11,875 nucleotides of DNA from an uncultured Christensenellaceae bacterium (GTDB taxonomy: Bacteria > Bacillota > Clostridia > Christensenellales > Christensenellaceae): the NCBI GenBank assembly GCA_934438035.1, contig CAKSBK010000009.1:1-11875 (forward strand), written 5' to 3'. The notes under the pieces are model-generated. The model ran no database searches. It saw only the letters and a program-made list of their open reading frames with translations, and was not told the origin of the DNA. Position 1 is the first letter of the stretch; every line of letters begins with the position of its first letter. The position numbers and the translations under genes are program-made. This document shows positions 1 through 10,766 of the stretch, piece after piece.

Positions 1-256
1 CCGATCGAAGATATTTATAGACTTTTTCAAACTTTGCGGCGTCACTAATATGCACAGATCTTTTGATTTCTTCGGATTGCTTGCCTACGTGCGAACCATT
101 TCCCGAAGCGACACCGATAGTCCCTTTAACCGATACAGCGTTTTCTTTACTGGTGGAAATTGCTTGGGATTCTTCATCGTATGTATAGCCATCGATTGCG
201 GCAATATAGTCCTCGACCACTTTAGTATTTAAATACAGAAAATTCCTTAGTTTCAT
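1..256 (-). CDS. DUF6414-like protein of unknown function, 5' part only (cut by left window edge)
   Basis: The reading frame opens with ATG at 254-256 (minus strand) and stays open for 85 codons to the window edge, so the C-terminus is missing. The start is supported by AGGTGA at 265-270, eight bases upstream. The protein begins MKLRNFLYLNTKVVEDYIAA, followed near residues 37-60 by a Ser/Lys/Gly-rich stretch (KGTIGVASGNGSHVGK), then a charged segment (EEIKRSVHISDAAKFEKVYK). An N-terminal F-L-Y-L-N, a glycine-rich low-complexity segment and a following D-A-x-K-F-E motif resemble my recollection of the DUF6414 family, whose function is unknown to me; this match is from memory and is not certain. 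No signal peptide or membrane segment is visible in this part. It lies 81 bases downstream of guaA on the same strand. I see no convincing promoter in the spacer, so it may depend on guaA read-through. Its GC content (about 41% by hand count over 1-240) does not set it apart clearly. Confidence 0.6.
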   Translation of the reverse strand, partial: MKLRNFLYLNTKVVEDYIAAIDGYTYDEESQAISTSKENAVSVKGTIGVASGNGSHVGKQSEEIKRSVHISDAAKFEKVYKYLRS

Positions 257-291
257 TTGATTGTTCACCTTGCTATCAAATCGGGAATTTG

Positions 292-332
292 AGAGCCGAA
301 AGCCCAGTGTTTATGCGGGTTTACGCGACTCT
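292..332 (-). repeat. Imperfect inverted repeat in the guaA downstream spacer
   Basis: On the plus strand the left arm is AGAGCCGAAAGCCC (292-305) and the right arm is GGGTTTACGCGACTCT (317-332). The arms pair imperfectly (AGAG, then CG, AAA and CCC blocks match, with a two-to-three base bulge) around an 11-base loop. In the minus-strand transcript no U-run follows the stem, so it is not a standard rho-independent terminator. It begins six bases past the guaA stop codon. It could be an RNA structure at the 3' end of the gua/lar transcript or recombinase arm sites at an integration junction; the sequence does not decide. Confidence 0.4.
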
Positions 333-337
333 TGAAA

Positions 338-1879
338 TTACTCCCACTCAACCGTTCCCGGCGGTTTTGAGGTGATGTCATAAACTACTCTGTTTACGTG
401 ATGAACCTCATTTATGATTCTGTTAGACACCCTGCCGAGAATTTCATAAGGAATTTTTGCCCAATCAGCAGTCATAAAATCATCCGTCGTTACCGCGCGA
501 ATCGCTATGAGTTCATCATATGTGCGCCCGTCGCCCATGACGCCTACAGTTTTCACGCCCGGTAAAACAGCAAAAAACTGAGACATTTGCTCCGCATAGC
601 CGCACTTATCCATTTCATCTCGTAAAACGGCGTCGGCCTCCTGAAGAAGCTTAACACGTTCTTCCGTAACCTCTCCTATTATTCTTACACCGAGACCGGG
701 TCCGGGGAAAGGCTGTCTCCACACGAGTTCATGGGGAAGACCGAGCATCTCGCCTACTCTTCTTACCTCATCTTTAAAAAGGTCCTGCAAAGGCTCCACA
801 ATGCCCTTGAAATTCACCTCGTCGGTAATTTTAACTTGATTGTGATGCGTCTTTATTTTAGCCGCGTCGCCCTTTCCGCTCTCAATTCTGTCGGGATATA
901 TTGTTCCCTGCGCAAAATAGCCGTCGCCGTAGCTCTCTTTAATTTTATCACTGAATACCTTGTAGAACTCTGTGCCTATTATCTTGCGTTTATCCTCAGG
1001 GTCGGTATGTCCCTTAAGCTTTTCATAAAACGTATCTTTGCAGTTAACGCGGACAAAATTCATATCAAACAGCTTTGTAAAGGTCTGCTCGACAAAATCG
1101 CCCTCATCTTTTCGCATTAAGCCCTGATCTACAAATACGCAGGTAAGCTGCTTTCCTACCGCTTTACTTATTAAAGCCGCAGCAACGGATGAATCAACAC
1201 CTCCCGAAAGGCCTAATACCACGCCGTCACTTCCAACCTGCTGCCTTATTTTTTTAACGGTATCGTCAATAAAGCTGTCCATACGCCAATCGCCGGTGCA
1301 GCCGCATACATCATATAAGAAACGTCTTAGCATTTCTTTACCGTTTTCAGTATGGTTAACCTCAGGGTGGAATTGAACACCGTAAAGCTTTTTTTCAATA
1401 TTCGCCATTGCGGCAGTCGGGCATACGTCCGTATGCGCATATACCTCAAACCCACCCGGGACCTTTGAAATGTAGTCTCCATGGCTCATCCATGATATTC
1501 CGCTGTCGCCGAGTCCTTTAAAAAGCGCCAATTCTTCGTCATAATATGTTACGGTTTTACCGTATTCTCTGGCAGCAGCCTCTGAAGCCGGGCTTACAGT
1601 ACCGCCTAAAAGATACGCCATAAGCTGGCAGCCGTAACAAATTCCGAGCACCGGAACTCCTAGTTCAAAAATCTCCTTGCCGATATGCGGAGAGCTTTCG
1701 TCATATACGCTGTTCGGACCGCCCGTAAATATTATACCCTTAGGCGATTTTTCCGCTATTTTTTCAATAGGCGTAGTATACGGCAAAATCTCGCAATATA
1801 CGTTGTAATCCCTTACTCTTCTGGCTATAAGCTGATTATACTGCCCGCCGAAGTCAATTACTAAAACAGTCTGTCTCAT
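338..1879 (-). CDS. guaA: GMP synthase (glutamine-hydrolysing)
   Basis: This enzyme converts XMP, ATP and glutamine to GMP, the last step of guanine nucleotide synthesis, in the cytosol. The 513-residue length is normal for the family. The N-terminal class I glutamine amidotransferase domain (about residues 4-190) has the nucleophile Cys81 in GICYGCQ and the His171/Glu173 pair in FHPEVNHT. The ATP pyrophosphatase domain begins near 205 and carries the PP-loop SGGVDSS (225-231). The C-terminal dimerisation domain ends with the conserved KPPGTVEWE. The ATG at 1877-1879 overlaps the larC stop codon in an ATGA, and an AGGGGG ribosome binding site lies inside the end of larC, so translation is probably coupled. 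It is the last gene of the guaB-larEBC-guaA run. Its 3' end (coding for VEWE-stop) is a known integration site for genomic islands in other bacteria. No key residue is missing. Confidence 0.98.
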   Translation of the reverse strand: MRQTVLVIDFGGQYNQLIARRVRDYNVYCEILPYTTPIEKIAEKSPKGIIFTGGPNSVYDESSPHIGKEIFELGVPVLGICYGCQLMAYLLGGTVSPASEAAAREYGKTVTYYDEELALFKGLGDSGISWMSHGDYISKVPGGFEVYAHTDVCPTAAMANIEKKLYGVQFHPEVNHTENGKEMLRRFLYDVCGCTGDWRMDSFIDDTVKKIRQQVGSDGVVLGLSGGVDSSVAAALISKAVGKQLTCVFVDQGLMRKDEGDFVEQTFTKLFDMNFVRVNCKDTFYEKLKGHTDPEDKRKIIGTEFYKVFSDKIKESYGDGYFAQGTIYPDRIESGKGDAAKIKTHHNQVKITDEVNFKGIVEPLQDLFKDEVRRVGEMLGLPHELVWRQPFPGPGLGVRIIGEVTEERVKLLQEADAVLRDEMDKCGYAEQMSQFFAVLPGVKTVGVMGDGRTYDELIAIRAVTTDDFMTADWAKIPYEILGRVSNRIINEVHHVNRVVYDITSKPPGTVEWE

Positions 1880-3042
1880 TCATTTTCCCCCTTAGCCGCT
1901 AAAAATACCGCCTCGTTTGCAACCTCTCGAATGCTTATATTATTCTTTATTGCGGCGGCTTCACAGTCGTCATATTCCGCATGAAGTCTTCCGCAAGAGT
2001 TTTTAACGGTAACTATTCCGTATTTTGTATTTACCGAAGCAAACTTACGGTCAAAAACTTGTCTGTGCTTTAATTCATATCTGACGCCGAGCGTAGTTGT
2101 GTATTCTCTAAATGCGCTAATTATATTTTCCTTTTCGCTTAAAGCGGATAATGCGCTTAATTTAACGGCGGCTCTGCCCTTTTTCATTGTAATGGGAGTT
2201 ATCCATACGTCAAGAGCGCCCGCACTAAAAATCATCTTAGCCGCAAAAGACAATTCTTCAGGCGTCATGTCGTCAATATTAGCGCAAAACTCATAAACAT
2301 CGGAATTTTCCCGGAAATCAGTTTCAATTATCAGCGCACGCAATGCGTTAACCCTTCCGATTTCTTTTTTGCCGAAGCCGAACCCCTCCGCCGTAATTCT
2401 CCCCTTCGGAAGAGCCTCGCCTTCTTCACAAAGTTTTAAAATTGCGGCGCCGGTCGGCGTTGTAAGCTCTCCGACATTTTCTTCTCCGTATATCGTAACG
2501 CCTTCTAAAATCTTAGACGTTGCCGGTGCGGGCACAGGCAAAATTCCATGCGCACACTTCACCGTTCCCCCACCGACATTAACGGGCGAGTGCATTACGC
2601 AGTCAATATTAAGCTCGTCTAAAAGTATAGCCGTTCCCGCAATATCTATTATAGAATCAACGGCGCCTACCTCATGAAACGCAACTTCGCCTATGTCTTT
2701 ACCGTGAACAAGAGCCTCCGCTTTCGCTACTTGAGAAAACATAAAAAGCGCCCTTTTCTTTGCGGAGGTTTTTAAATCGCTTTTCTCCAAAAGCCTGCGA
2801 ATTTGAGAATAATGTGTGTGATTATGAGCAAATTTATCCTGATTTTTAACTATAACGTCTGCTGAAACCCCGGATATACCGCAGCAGACTTTATCTTCTG
2901 AAACGACTTCAAATTCATCTTGCAGCTTAAGCTTTTTAAGCTCGCTTACAAGTTTATCTTTATCCGCTCCCAATGACAAAAGAGCGCCCAAAGTCATATC
3001 TCCGCTAATTCCGGAAAAGCAGTCTAAATATAAAGCTCTCAT
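1876..3042 (-). CDS. larC: LarC, nickel insertion protein for the nickel-pincer nucleotide cofactor
   Basis: LarC (pyridinium-3,5-bisthiocarboxylic acid mononucleotide nickel chelatase) uses CTP to place nickel into the pincer nucleotide made by LarB and LarE, completing the cofactor of LarA-type racemases. The 388-residue product begins [16 protein letters not shown], a hallmark of the LarC/DUF111 family, and contains [17 protein letters not shown] (122-138), [21 protein letters not shown] and [11 protein letters not shown], all typical. A short His-containing stretch (HNHTHY, residues 73-78) sits where many LarC proteins carry a metal-binding His-rich segment. The N-terminal (LarC1) and C-terminal (LarC2) parts are in one continuous frame here; in Lactobacillus plantarum they are joined by ribosomal frameshifting. 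The ATG is 3 bases after the larB stop codon, with AAAGG six bases upstream of it, and the stop overlaps the guaA start. Confidence 0.95.
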   Translation of the reverse strand: MRALYLDCFSGISGDMTLGALLSLGADKDKLVSELKKLKLQDEFEVVSEDKVCCGISGVSADVIVKNQDKFAHNHTHYSQIRRLLEKSDLKTSAKKRALFMFSQVAKAEALVHGKDIGEVAFHEVGAVDSIIDIAGTAILLDELNIDCVMHSPVNVGGGTVKCAHGILPVPAPATSKILEGVTIYGEENVGELTTPTGAAILKLCEEGEALPKGRITAEGFGFGKKEIGRVNALRALIIETDFRENSDVYEFCANIDDMTPEELSFAAKMIFSAGALDVWITPITMKKGRAAVKLSALSALSEKENIISAFREYTTTLGVRYELKHRQVFDRKFASVNTKYGIVTVKNSCGRLHAEYDDCEAAAIKNNISIREVANEAVFLAAKGENE

Positions 3043-3045
3043 TAA

Positions 3046-3781
3046 TTACCTTTCCAAAAGTGAATTTATAAGCGCAGCCTGATATCCCGCGCCAAAGCCG
3101 TTGTCGATATTGACAACGCTTACGCCGGAAGAACAGCTGTTAAGCATACCTAAAAGCGCCGCAACGCCGTTAAAGCTCGCACCGTAGCCTACGCTCGTAG
3201 GAACGGCTATTACAGGCTTATCCGTTAGTCCTGCAACAACGCTCGGAAGCGCTCCTTCCATTCCCGCGCACGCAACTATAACCGTTGCGCTTCTGATATC
3301 TTCAATATGTGATAAAAGTCGGTGTATCCCCGCCACGCCGACGTCGTAAAGGCGCGTAACCTTTGAGCCCATTGCCCACGCCGTATATGCAGCCTCTTCC
3401 GCAGCATAAATATCAGACGTTCCACCGCAGCACACAAGGACGTTTCCCACAGGATTTTCATGCTCCTTAGGATTAAGAACTATAAGCCCCGCTTCTTTAG
3501 AATATGTTACGTTATAACGCTCCTTAAGAGCCCTCGCCTTTTGCTCGGAAAGACGTGTAAAAATAACGTTGTCAACATTTTTCATGCCCTCGGCTATATC
3601 TAAAAGCTGCTCTACGGTTTTTCCGCTTCCGTAAATAACCTCGGGGTGTCCTTTTAAAGAGCTTCTTAAATTATCTACCTTAGTATGGTTTAAATCAGAA
3701 ATGACGGCGGAGCCGAGCAATTTCTCAGCTTCGCCGACCGTTATCTTGCATTCAGTAAGCTCTGTTAAAATTTTTGTGATT

Positions 3782-3789
<8 letters not shown>
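3046..3789 (-). CDS. larB: LarB, NaAD carboxylase/hydrolase (pyridinium-3,5-biscarboxylic acid mononucleotide synthase)
   Basis: LarB carboxylates nicotinic acid adenine dinucleotide at C5 of the pyridinium ring and releases AMP, giving the dicarboxylated mononucleotide that LarE then sulfurates. The 247-residue length is usual. The N-terminal third is family-specific (HPEVIYGSGKTVEQ, residues 48-61). The C-terminal PurE-like (AIR carboxylase) domain runs from about 115, with CCGGTSDIYAAEEAA, YDVGVAGIHRLL, ACAGMEGALPSVVAG, VPTSVGYGASFNG and VVNIDNGFGAG. Cys219 and Glu178 sit where, as I recall, the L. plantarum enzyme has its catalytic Cys221 and Glu180. The ATG at 3787-3789 lies inside the end of larE (8-base overlap) and has AGGA seven bases upstream, supporting coupled translation. 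Confidence 0.96.
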
Positions 3790-6113
<2,324 letters not shown>

Positions 6114-6131
<18 letters not shown>

Positions 6132-6197
6132 AAGAGCAAGAAAGGTGTTTCTCACTCCTAAAACGGTTATTTTATCCGTTTTTGTTAAAATGCGCAT
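6114..6197 (-). CDS. Candidate small ORF, 27 codons, directly after pfkA
   Basis: The ATG at 6195-6197 follows the pfkA stop by 12 bases and has an AGGAG ribosome binding site (6204-6208) six bases upstream, as good as those of the large genes here. The frame runs 27 codons (begins MRILTKTDKITVLG, ends FLALLSCAI) to TAG at 6114-6116, just ahead of the pfkA terminator. The C-terminal half is moderately hydrophobic, with one Cys near the end, but is too short to be called a membrane segment with confidence. I recognise no family. It shows no run of one amino acid that would mark it as an attenuation leader. A seven-base-pair inverted repeat lies within its codons. It may be a real small protein or chance. 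Confidence 0.35.
6160..6182. repeat. Short inverted repeat in the pfkA-guaB spacer
   Basis: AAAACGG (6160-6166) and CCGTTTT (6176-6182) are perfect seven-base arms around a nine-base AT-rich loop. The stem is only 3 G-C pairs strong. On the minus strand four U residues end the stem, and on the plus strand five T residues, so at best it is a weak accessory terminator; it overlaps the candidate small ORF. Confidence 0.35.
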
Positions 6198-6209
6198 AGA
6201 TTTCTCCTG

Positions 6210-7172
6210 TTAATAACTCATTCTCTTGCCGTGTTCTATGTATAAATCCTTATCAAAGAAAAGATCCATATCCAAAGCTTCGTTAATATCGTAATCCACA
6301 ATGTGATTATCTCTTATGCCTACGACTCGTCCGGCTTTACCCTCCAAAAGAAGCTCAACGGCTCTTGTACCCATTTTAATTGCTATAAGCCTGTCAAAGG
6401 ATGTCGGATTTCCGCCTCTCTGAACATAACCTAATTTGATTGCCTTAACGTCAAAGCCTGTCTTTGCGCGCAGATAATTCGCAACAGCTTCTCCTTTTCC
6501 CGCACCCTCGGAAATTATAATAAGGCTGGTTTTGTTGCCTTTAATTGCTCTGCCTGTAAGGCTATCGCAAATAGCGTCGATATCAAAAGGCATTTCGGGA
6601 ACGATTATATATTCAACTTCGCCCGCGACGCCCGCATTAAGCGCAATATCGCCGCATTTATTTCCCATTACTTCAATAACGCCTATTCTTTCATGCGAAA
6701 GCATTGTATCTCTTATTTTAGCTATTTCACCTACAACGCAGTTAACCGCAGTATCAAATCCGATAGTATAATCGGTATATGCAAGGTCGTTGTCAATTGT
6801 TCCAGGAAGACCTACGGTTGCAATGCCGAGGTCGGATAAAACCTTTGCGCCCTTAAAGGAACCGTCGCCTCCGATAACTACAAGCCCTTCAACTCCGTAA
6901 GCGTTCAATACCTTTACCGCCTGATTTCTTCCTTCTTCGGTTTTCATTTCCAGGCAGCGTGCGGTTTTAAGCATCGTACCGCCTTTATTCACAATGCCTC
7001 TTACGTCTTTTGAATGAAGCTCGACAAGCCTTCCCTCAATCAGGCCCTTATAGCCCTTTTCAACGCCAAGCACGGATAAGCCGCGCGTTTTTGCCGTCAT
7101 AACAACAGAATTAATAACGGCGTTCATTCCCGGAGTGTCTCCTCCGCTCGTCAAAACAGCAATCCTTCTCAT
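6210..7172 (-). CDS. pfkA: ATP-dependent 6-phosphofructokinase
   Basis: PFK phosphorylates fructose-6-phosphate to fructose-1,6-bisphosphate, the committed step of glycolysis. I choose the ATG at 7170-7172 (MRRIAVLTSGGDTPGMN, 320 residues): the AGGAG at 7182-7186 is nine bases from it but only three from an in-frame TTG at 7176-7178. Length fits the bacterial group. Active-site residues match the E. coli enzyme position for position: GGDGS with Gly104, PGTIDND with Gly124, Thr125, Asp127 and Asp129, Arg72, Arg154, Arg162, Glu222 and Arg252. Gly104 and Gly124 together indicate ATP rather than pyrophosphate as donor. Residues of the ADP/PEP effector site are largely changed (Arg21 to Asn, Arg25 to Met, Arg54 to Ser, Tyr55 to Lys, Lys213 to Asn), although Glu187 and Arg154 remain, so the usual allosteric control may be weak or different. 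It follows dnaE on the same strand but has its own promoter. Confidence 0.96.
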   Translation of the reverse strand: MRRIAVLTSGGDTPGMNAVINSVVMTAKTRGLSVLGVEKGYKGLIEGRLVELHSKDVRGIVNKGGTMLKTARCLEMKTEEGRNQAVKVLNAYGVEGLVVIGGDGSFKGAKVLSDLGIATVGLPGTIDNDLAYTDYTIGFDTAVNCVVGEIAKIRDTMLSHERIGVIEVMGNKCGDIALNAGVAGEVEYIIVPEMPFDIDAICDSLTGRAIKGNKTSLIIISEGAGKGEAVANYLRAKTGFDVKAIKLGYVQRGGNPTSFDRLIAIKMGTRAVELLLEGKAGRVVGIRDNHIVDYDINEALDMDLFFDKDLYIEHGKRMSY

Positions 7173-7225
7173 AATCAAAAACTCCTAATAACCGCAAAGC
7201 GGGTAATAACACATAAATTCGTCTA

Positions 7226-7254
7226 ATTATAACACAACGTCAAGTTTGTTTCAA
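7226..7254 (-). promoter_or_regulatory. Sigma-A type promoter of pfkA
   Basis: A -35 of TTGAAA (7249-7254), a 17-base spacer and a consensus -10 of TATAAT (7226-7231), with TGT just before the -10 as an extended element, form a strong promoter only a few bases beyond the dnaE stop codon. The leader is about 45-50 bases and contains a small hairpin (CCGC, AAA loop on the plus strand, GCGG; 7192-7202) just ahead of the AGGAG site. Confidence 0.8.
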
Positions 7255-7258
7255 CATC

Positions 7259-10200
7259 TCATACGCTCTTTTGTTTAAAGACTACGTTTTTTTCTCCCAA
7301 GCAGGCGGAAAGTTCTGCGTTAAGAGCGTCGCTGTATAAAACTCCCAAGCTCCCCGATATAATGTATTTCTTTTTTGTTGATTCCACAAAAACGACCGTA
7401 GACATTTCCCCTGGATATTTTTTCAGTATTTGCTTTACTTGCTTTAGCTTATCCGCGTCTTCGTCGTAAAGCTTTATAAAAAGCTGAGCGTTTAAATATT
7501 TTTTATCCGCCTCAGCAAGAGGACTTACGCTCTCAACTATTATTTCGGGCGCAGAATCTTCGTTTAAAAGTACTCTTCCGGAAATATCCAAAATCGCGTC
7601 GTTAGCGACGCTGCCCTCAACCAAGGAATATGTTTTCGGGAAAAAAATCACTCCTATAGTCCCCGTTAAATCCTCCAAAACCGCATTTGCCATGATCTGC
7701 TTATTTTTTGTGGTTCTTACCTTTAGCGATGTTAAAATTCCGCCCAAAACGACGTTTCTTCCGTCATAATACCGTAAAGCGGTCTCGTCGTTTGCCGCTT
7801 CCAATATCTTTGCGATATTGTCCGTTCTTTTCAGAAGAGTCTCTTTATAATCTCCCAAAGGGTTGTCTGAAATATATAACCCGATTTTCTCCTTTTCGTA
7901 TGACAAAAGCAGTTTTTTGTTAAATTCCGGAAGCTCGGGGAGCGGAGTATGCGTTAAAAGCCCCGTTTCTTCCCCGGAAAACAAGCTTATCATCCCCGTC
8001 TTTTTTTGTTTGTAGTTTTCCTGCGCTCTGTCCATAACGGTTTCGTAGACAGCCATAAGCTGAGAGCGCAAAGCGCCCATACCGTCAAAACAGCCCGAGA
8101 GTATCAAGGATTCAATAATAGCTTTATTTAAGTTTTCGATATTTCTTGAGACAAAGTCCTCAAAATCGATGTAAAGTCCGTTTTTTTCGCGCTCTATAAC
8201 TATTTTTGAAACTATCTCCCCTACGTTTTTAAGCGCATAAAGCCCGAAACGAACGCTTCCGTCCTTAACCGTAAACTTTGCCGAAGAGTAATTTACGTGC
8301 GGCGGCTTTACGCAAATACCCGCCTTTTGCATATAGCTTATATAGTGCGCAAGCTTATCCGAGCGCGTTATAAAGCTGTTTAAAAGCGCAGTCATAAATT
8401 CCGGCTCGAAATATTTTTTTAAATATGCCGTTTGATAGGAAACGACGGCGTAGGCGCAGGCATGGGATTTGTTAAACGCATATTCCGCAAAATCCATCAT
8501 CTGGTCGAATACGTTTTGAGCGATTTTTTCCGGCACTCCGTTTTTAACCGCGCCCGGAACTCCGTCCCCGCCGTAAACGAAAATTTCACGCTCCTTTTTC
8601 ATTACGTCGACTTTCTTTTTCGCCATGGCTCTTCTTACAAGGTCGCTTCGTCCCAAGGAATAGCCCGCCATATCCCTTACAAGCTCCATAACCTGCTCCT
8701 GATACACCATGCAGCCGTAAGTGTCTTCAAGATCCTTTTTCAGTATCGGGTGGGCGTATTTTATGTTGTGCCTGTCGTTTTTACCCGCTATATAATCGGG
8801 AATTTTAGCCATGGGGCCCGGCCTGTAAAGAGATATCCCCACCATTACGTCTCCTAAATTTTCCGGCTTAAGCTGCGTCATGAGATTTCTCATGCCCTCG
8901 CTTTCAAGCTGAAAAACGCCGTCCGTAAGGCCTTGCGAAATCATCCCGTAAACCTCGGGATCTTCCATATTTATTTTATCTATATCTATTTCGACCCCGT
9001 GCTCTTCTTTTATCATGTCTGTTGCGTCTCTTAACACCGTAAGAGTGCGCAATCCTAAAAAGTCCATTTTTAAAAGACCTAAGCTTTCAAGAGCGCCCAT
9101 GGTAAACTGCGTGGTTACGGACATATCCTTTTGGTTTACGGCAAGCGGAACATATTCCGTAACGGGTTTTTCCGAAATAATGACGCCCGCGGCGTGAGTT
9201 GAGCTGTGTCTGGGCTTTCCCTCGAGCTTCATGGCCATGTCAAGCCACTCTTTAACCTTTCCGCCCGCTTCATATTCCGCTCTTAATTTTGCATTTTCCG
9301 CCATTGCGCGAGATATAGTCATCTTTAGCGCAAAAGGTATCATCTTTGCAACTCTGTCCGATTCCGCAACGGGAATTCTCATAACTCTCGCAACGTCCCT
9401 TACAACCTGCCTTGCGCCGAGCGTTCCGAAGGTTATTATCTGAGTAACTCTATCTTCTCCGTATCTTCTTTTTACGTAGTCGATAACCTCCTGCCTGCGT
9501 TCGTAACAAAAATCCATATCTATATCCGGCATCGATACTCTTTCCGGGTTTAAAAAGCGCTCGAAAAGAAGATTGTATTTTATAGGGTCTATATTTGTTA
9601 TCCCCAGAGCATATGCAACTATACTTCCCGCAGCGGAGCCTCTTCCCGGGCCTACGGGGATATTTGCGCTTCTTGCAAAATTTACGTAATCCGCAACTAT
9701 AAGAAAATAGTCCGTAAAGCCCATCTTGTTTATTACGGAAAGCTCGTATAAAAGGCGCTCTTCAACGTCTTTAATATTCTCATATTTCTTTTTAACACCG
9801 TCATATGCAAGCATTTTTAAATATTCCTCATGAGAGGAATACCCCCGAGGTATATCAAACGCCGGCAAATGGAGCTTTCCGAACTCAAGCTCTACATTGC
9901 ATTTATCAGCTATTTCGACGGTATTTGAAATCATCTCCGGACGATCGGGGAAGAGTTTCTCCATTTCCTCCGCGCTCTTCAGATAAAACTCGTCTGTGCC
10001 GAACATTAACGAGCCGTCTTCTTCAACGTATCTTCCCGTTTGAATGCACATAAGAACGTTCTGCGCCGCGGCATCTTCTTTATTTACATAGTGAGAATCG
10101 TTTGTTAAAACCGTCTTTATTTTAAGCTCGTCCGCAAGCTTTAAAAGCTTGGGCGCAACTCTTTTTTGCTCTGAAAGCCCGTGATATTGAAGCTCTATAT

Positions 10201-10708
10201 AAAAATCATCTGCAAAAATGTCCTTCAAACGTTTTGCAAGCGTATATGCCTTATCCTCCTGCATGGAAAGAAGATATCTCGGTATATCGCCCGAAATACA
10301 TGCGGAAAGACATACGATTCCCTCCGAAAGCTCCTCCAAAAGGTCATAATCGATCCTCGGCTTATAATAAAACCCGTCTATAAACGCACGGGAAACAAGT
10401 TTCATGAGGTTATGATAGCCTATGTCGTTTTTAGCGAGAAGCAAAAGATGCGAAAACTCTCTGCCCGCGCCCGAGCGTTCCGTAAGCTTTCCCGGCGCAA
10501 CATAAACCTCGCAGCCTAAAATAGGCTTTATTCCGACTTTTTTACATTCTCTATAAAAATCCACCACGCCGTACATATTGCCGTGGTCGGTTATCGCAAG
10601 CGCTTTCTGCCCTAAATCCGCAGCTTTTTTTACAAGCTCGGGTATAGAAGAAGCGCCGTCAAGCAAGCTGTATTCGGTATGAACGTGAAGATGCACAAAA
10701 TCCTTCAT
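7259..10708 (-). CDS. dnaE: DNA polymerase III alpha subunit, DnaE
   Basis: DnaE is the catalytic polymerase of the replisome; in Firmicutes it works with PolC and extends primers. The start is the ATG at 10706-10708 (MKDFVHLHVHTEYSLLDG, 1149 residues), six bases after AAGGAG; upstream in-frame codons lie across the promoter. The N-terminal PHP domain (about 1-280) seems to keep a full metal site: His8, His10, Asp17, His42, Glu67, His87, Cys136, Asp204 and His206, which suggests an active intrinsic 3'-5' exonuclease. The polymerase core has PGRGSAAGS (354-362) and the three catalytic aspartates Asp397 and Asp399 (PDIDMDF) and Asp549 (KMDFLGLRTL). A helix-hairpin-helix region lies near 825-880, a clamp-binding candidate MISLF at 906-910, and an OB-fold near 985-1065 (VVLGGILTSLK). 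Length is that of the DnaE1/DnaE3 group. No terminator is evident after it. Confidence 0.97.
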   Translation of the reverse strand: MKDFVHLHVHTEYSLLDGASSIPELVKKAADLGQKALAITDHGNMYGVVDFYRECKKVGIKPILGCEVYVAPGKLTERSGAGREFSHLLLLAKNDIGYHNLMKLVSRAFIDGFYYKPRIDYDLLEELSEGIVCLSACISGDIPRYLLSMQEDKAYTLAKRLKDIFADDFYIELQYHGLSEQKRVAPKLLKLADELKIKTVLTNDSHYVNKEDAAAQNVLMCIQTGRYVEEDGSLMFGTDEFYLKSAEEMEKLFPDRPEMISNTVEIADKCNVELEFGKLHLPAFDIPRGYSSHEEYLKMLAYDGVKKKYENIKDVEERLLYELSVINKMGFTDYFLIVADYVNFARSANIPVGPGRGSAAGSIVAYALGITNIDPIKYNLLFERFLNPERVSMPDIDMDFCYERRQEVIDYVKRRYGEDRVTQIITFGTLGARQVVRDVARVMRIPVAESDRVAKMIPFALKMTISRAMAENAKLRAEYEAGGKVKEWLDMAMKLEGKPRHSSTHAAGVIISEKPVTEYVPLAVNQKDMSVTTQFTMGALESLGLLKMDFLGLRTLTVLRDATDMIKEEHGVEIDIDKINMEDPEVYGMISQGLTDGVFQLESEGMRNLMTQLKPENLGDVMVGISLYRPGPMAKIPDYIAGKNDRHNIKYAHPILKKDLEDTYGCMVYQEQVMELVRDMAGYSLGRSDLVRRAMAKKKVDVMKKEREIFVYGGDGVPGAVKNGVPEKIAQNVFDQMMDFAEYAFNKSHACAYAVVSYQTAYLKKYFEPEFMTALLNSFITRSDKLAHYISYMQKAGICVKPPHVNYSSAKFTVKDGSVRFGLYALKNVGEIVSKIVIEREKNGLYIDFEDFVSRNIENLNKAIIESLILSGCFDGMGALRSQLMAVYETVMDRAQENYKQKKTGMISLFSGEETGLLTHTPLPELPEFNKKLLLSYEKEKIGLYISDNPLGDYKETLLKRTDNIAKILEAANDETALRYYDGRNVVLGGILTSLKVRTTKNKQIMANAVLEDLTGTIGVIFFPKTYSLVEGSVANDAILDISGRVLLNEDSAPEIIVESVSPLAEADKKYLNAQLFIKLYDEDADKLKQVKQILKKYPGEMSTVVFVESTKKKYIISGSLGVLYSDALNAELSACLGEKNVVFKQKSV

Positions 10709-10730
10709 AATAAACTCCTTATATATTTTA

Positions 10731-10759
10731 ATTATACCCCACCTCATAATTAACATCAA
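10731..10759 (-). promoter_or_regulatory. Sigma-A type promoter of dnaE
   Basis: TTGATG (10754-10759), a 17-base spacer and a consensus TATAAT (10731-10736) read toward dnaE, whose AAGGAG site and ATG follow within about 30 bases. It is one half of a divergent promoter region. Confidence 0.75.
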
Positions 10760-10766
10760 TAAAACC

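Noticed and set aside
50-232. A 60-codon open frame on the plus strand at the left end
   Set aside because: The minus-strand frame over the same bases has a good ribosome binding site and a protein-like sequence; this one has neither.
731-1120. A 129-codon open frame on the plus strand opposite guaA
   Set aside because: It is opposite conserved GMP synthase sequence and lacks a ribosome binding site, so it is a shadow of guaA.
8432-8857. A 141-codon open frame on the plus strand opposite dnaE
   Set aside because: It lies within the conserved polymerase core on the opposite strand, with no start signals and no family resemblance.
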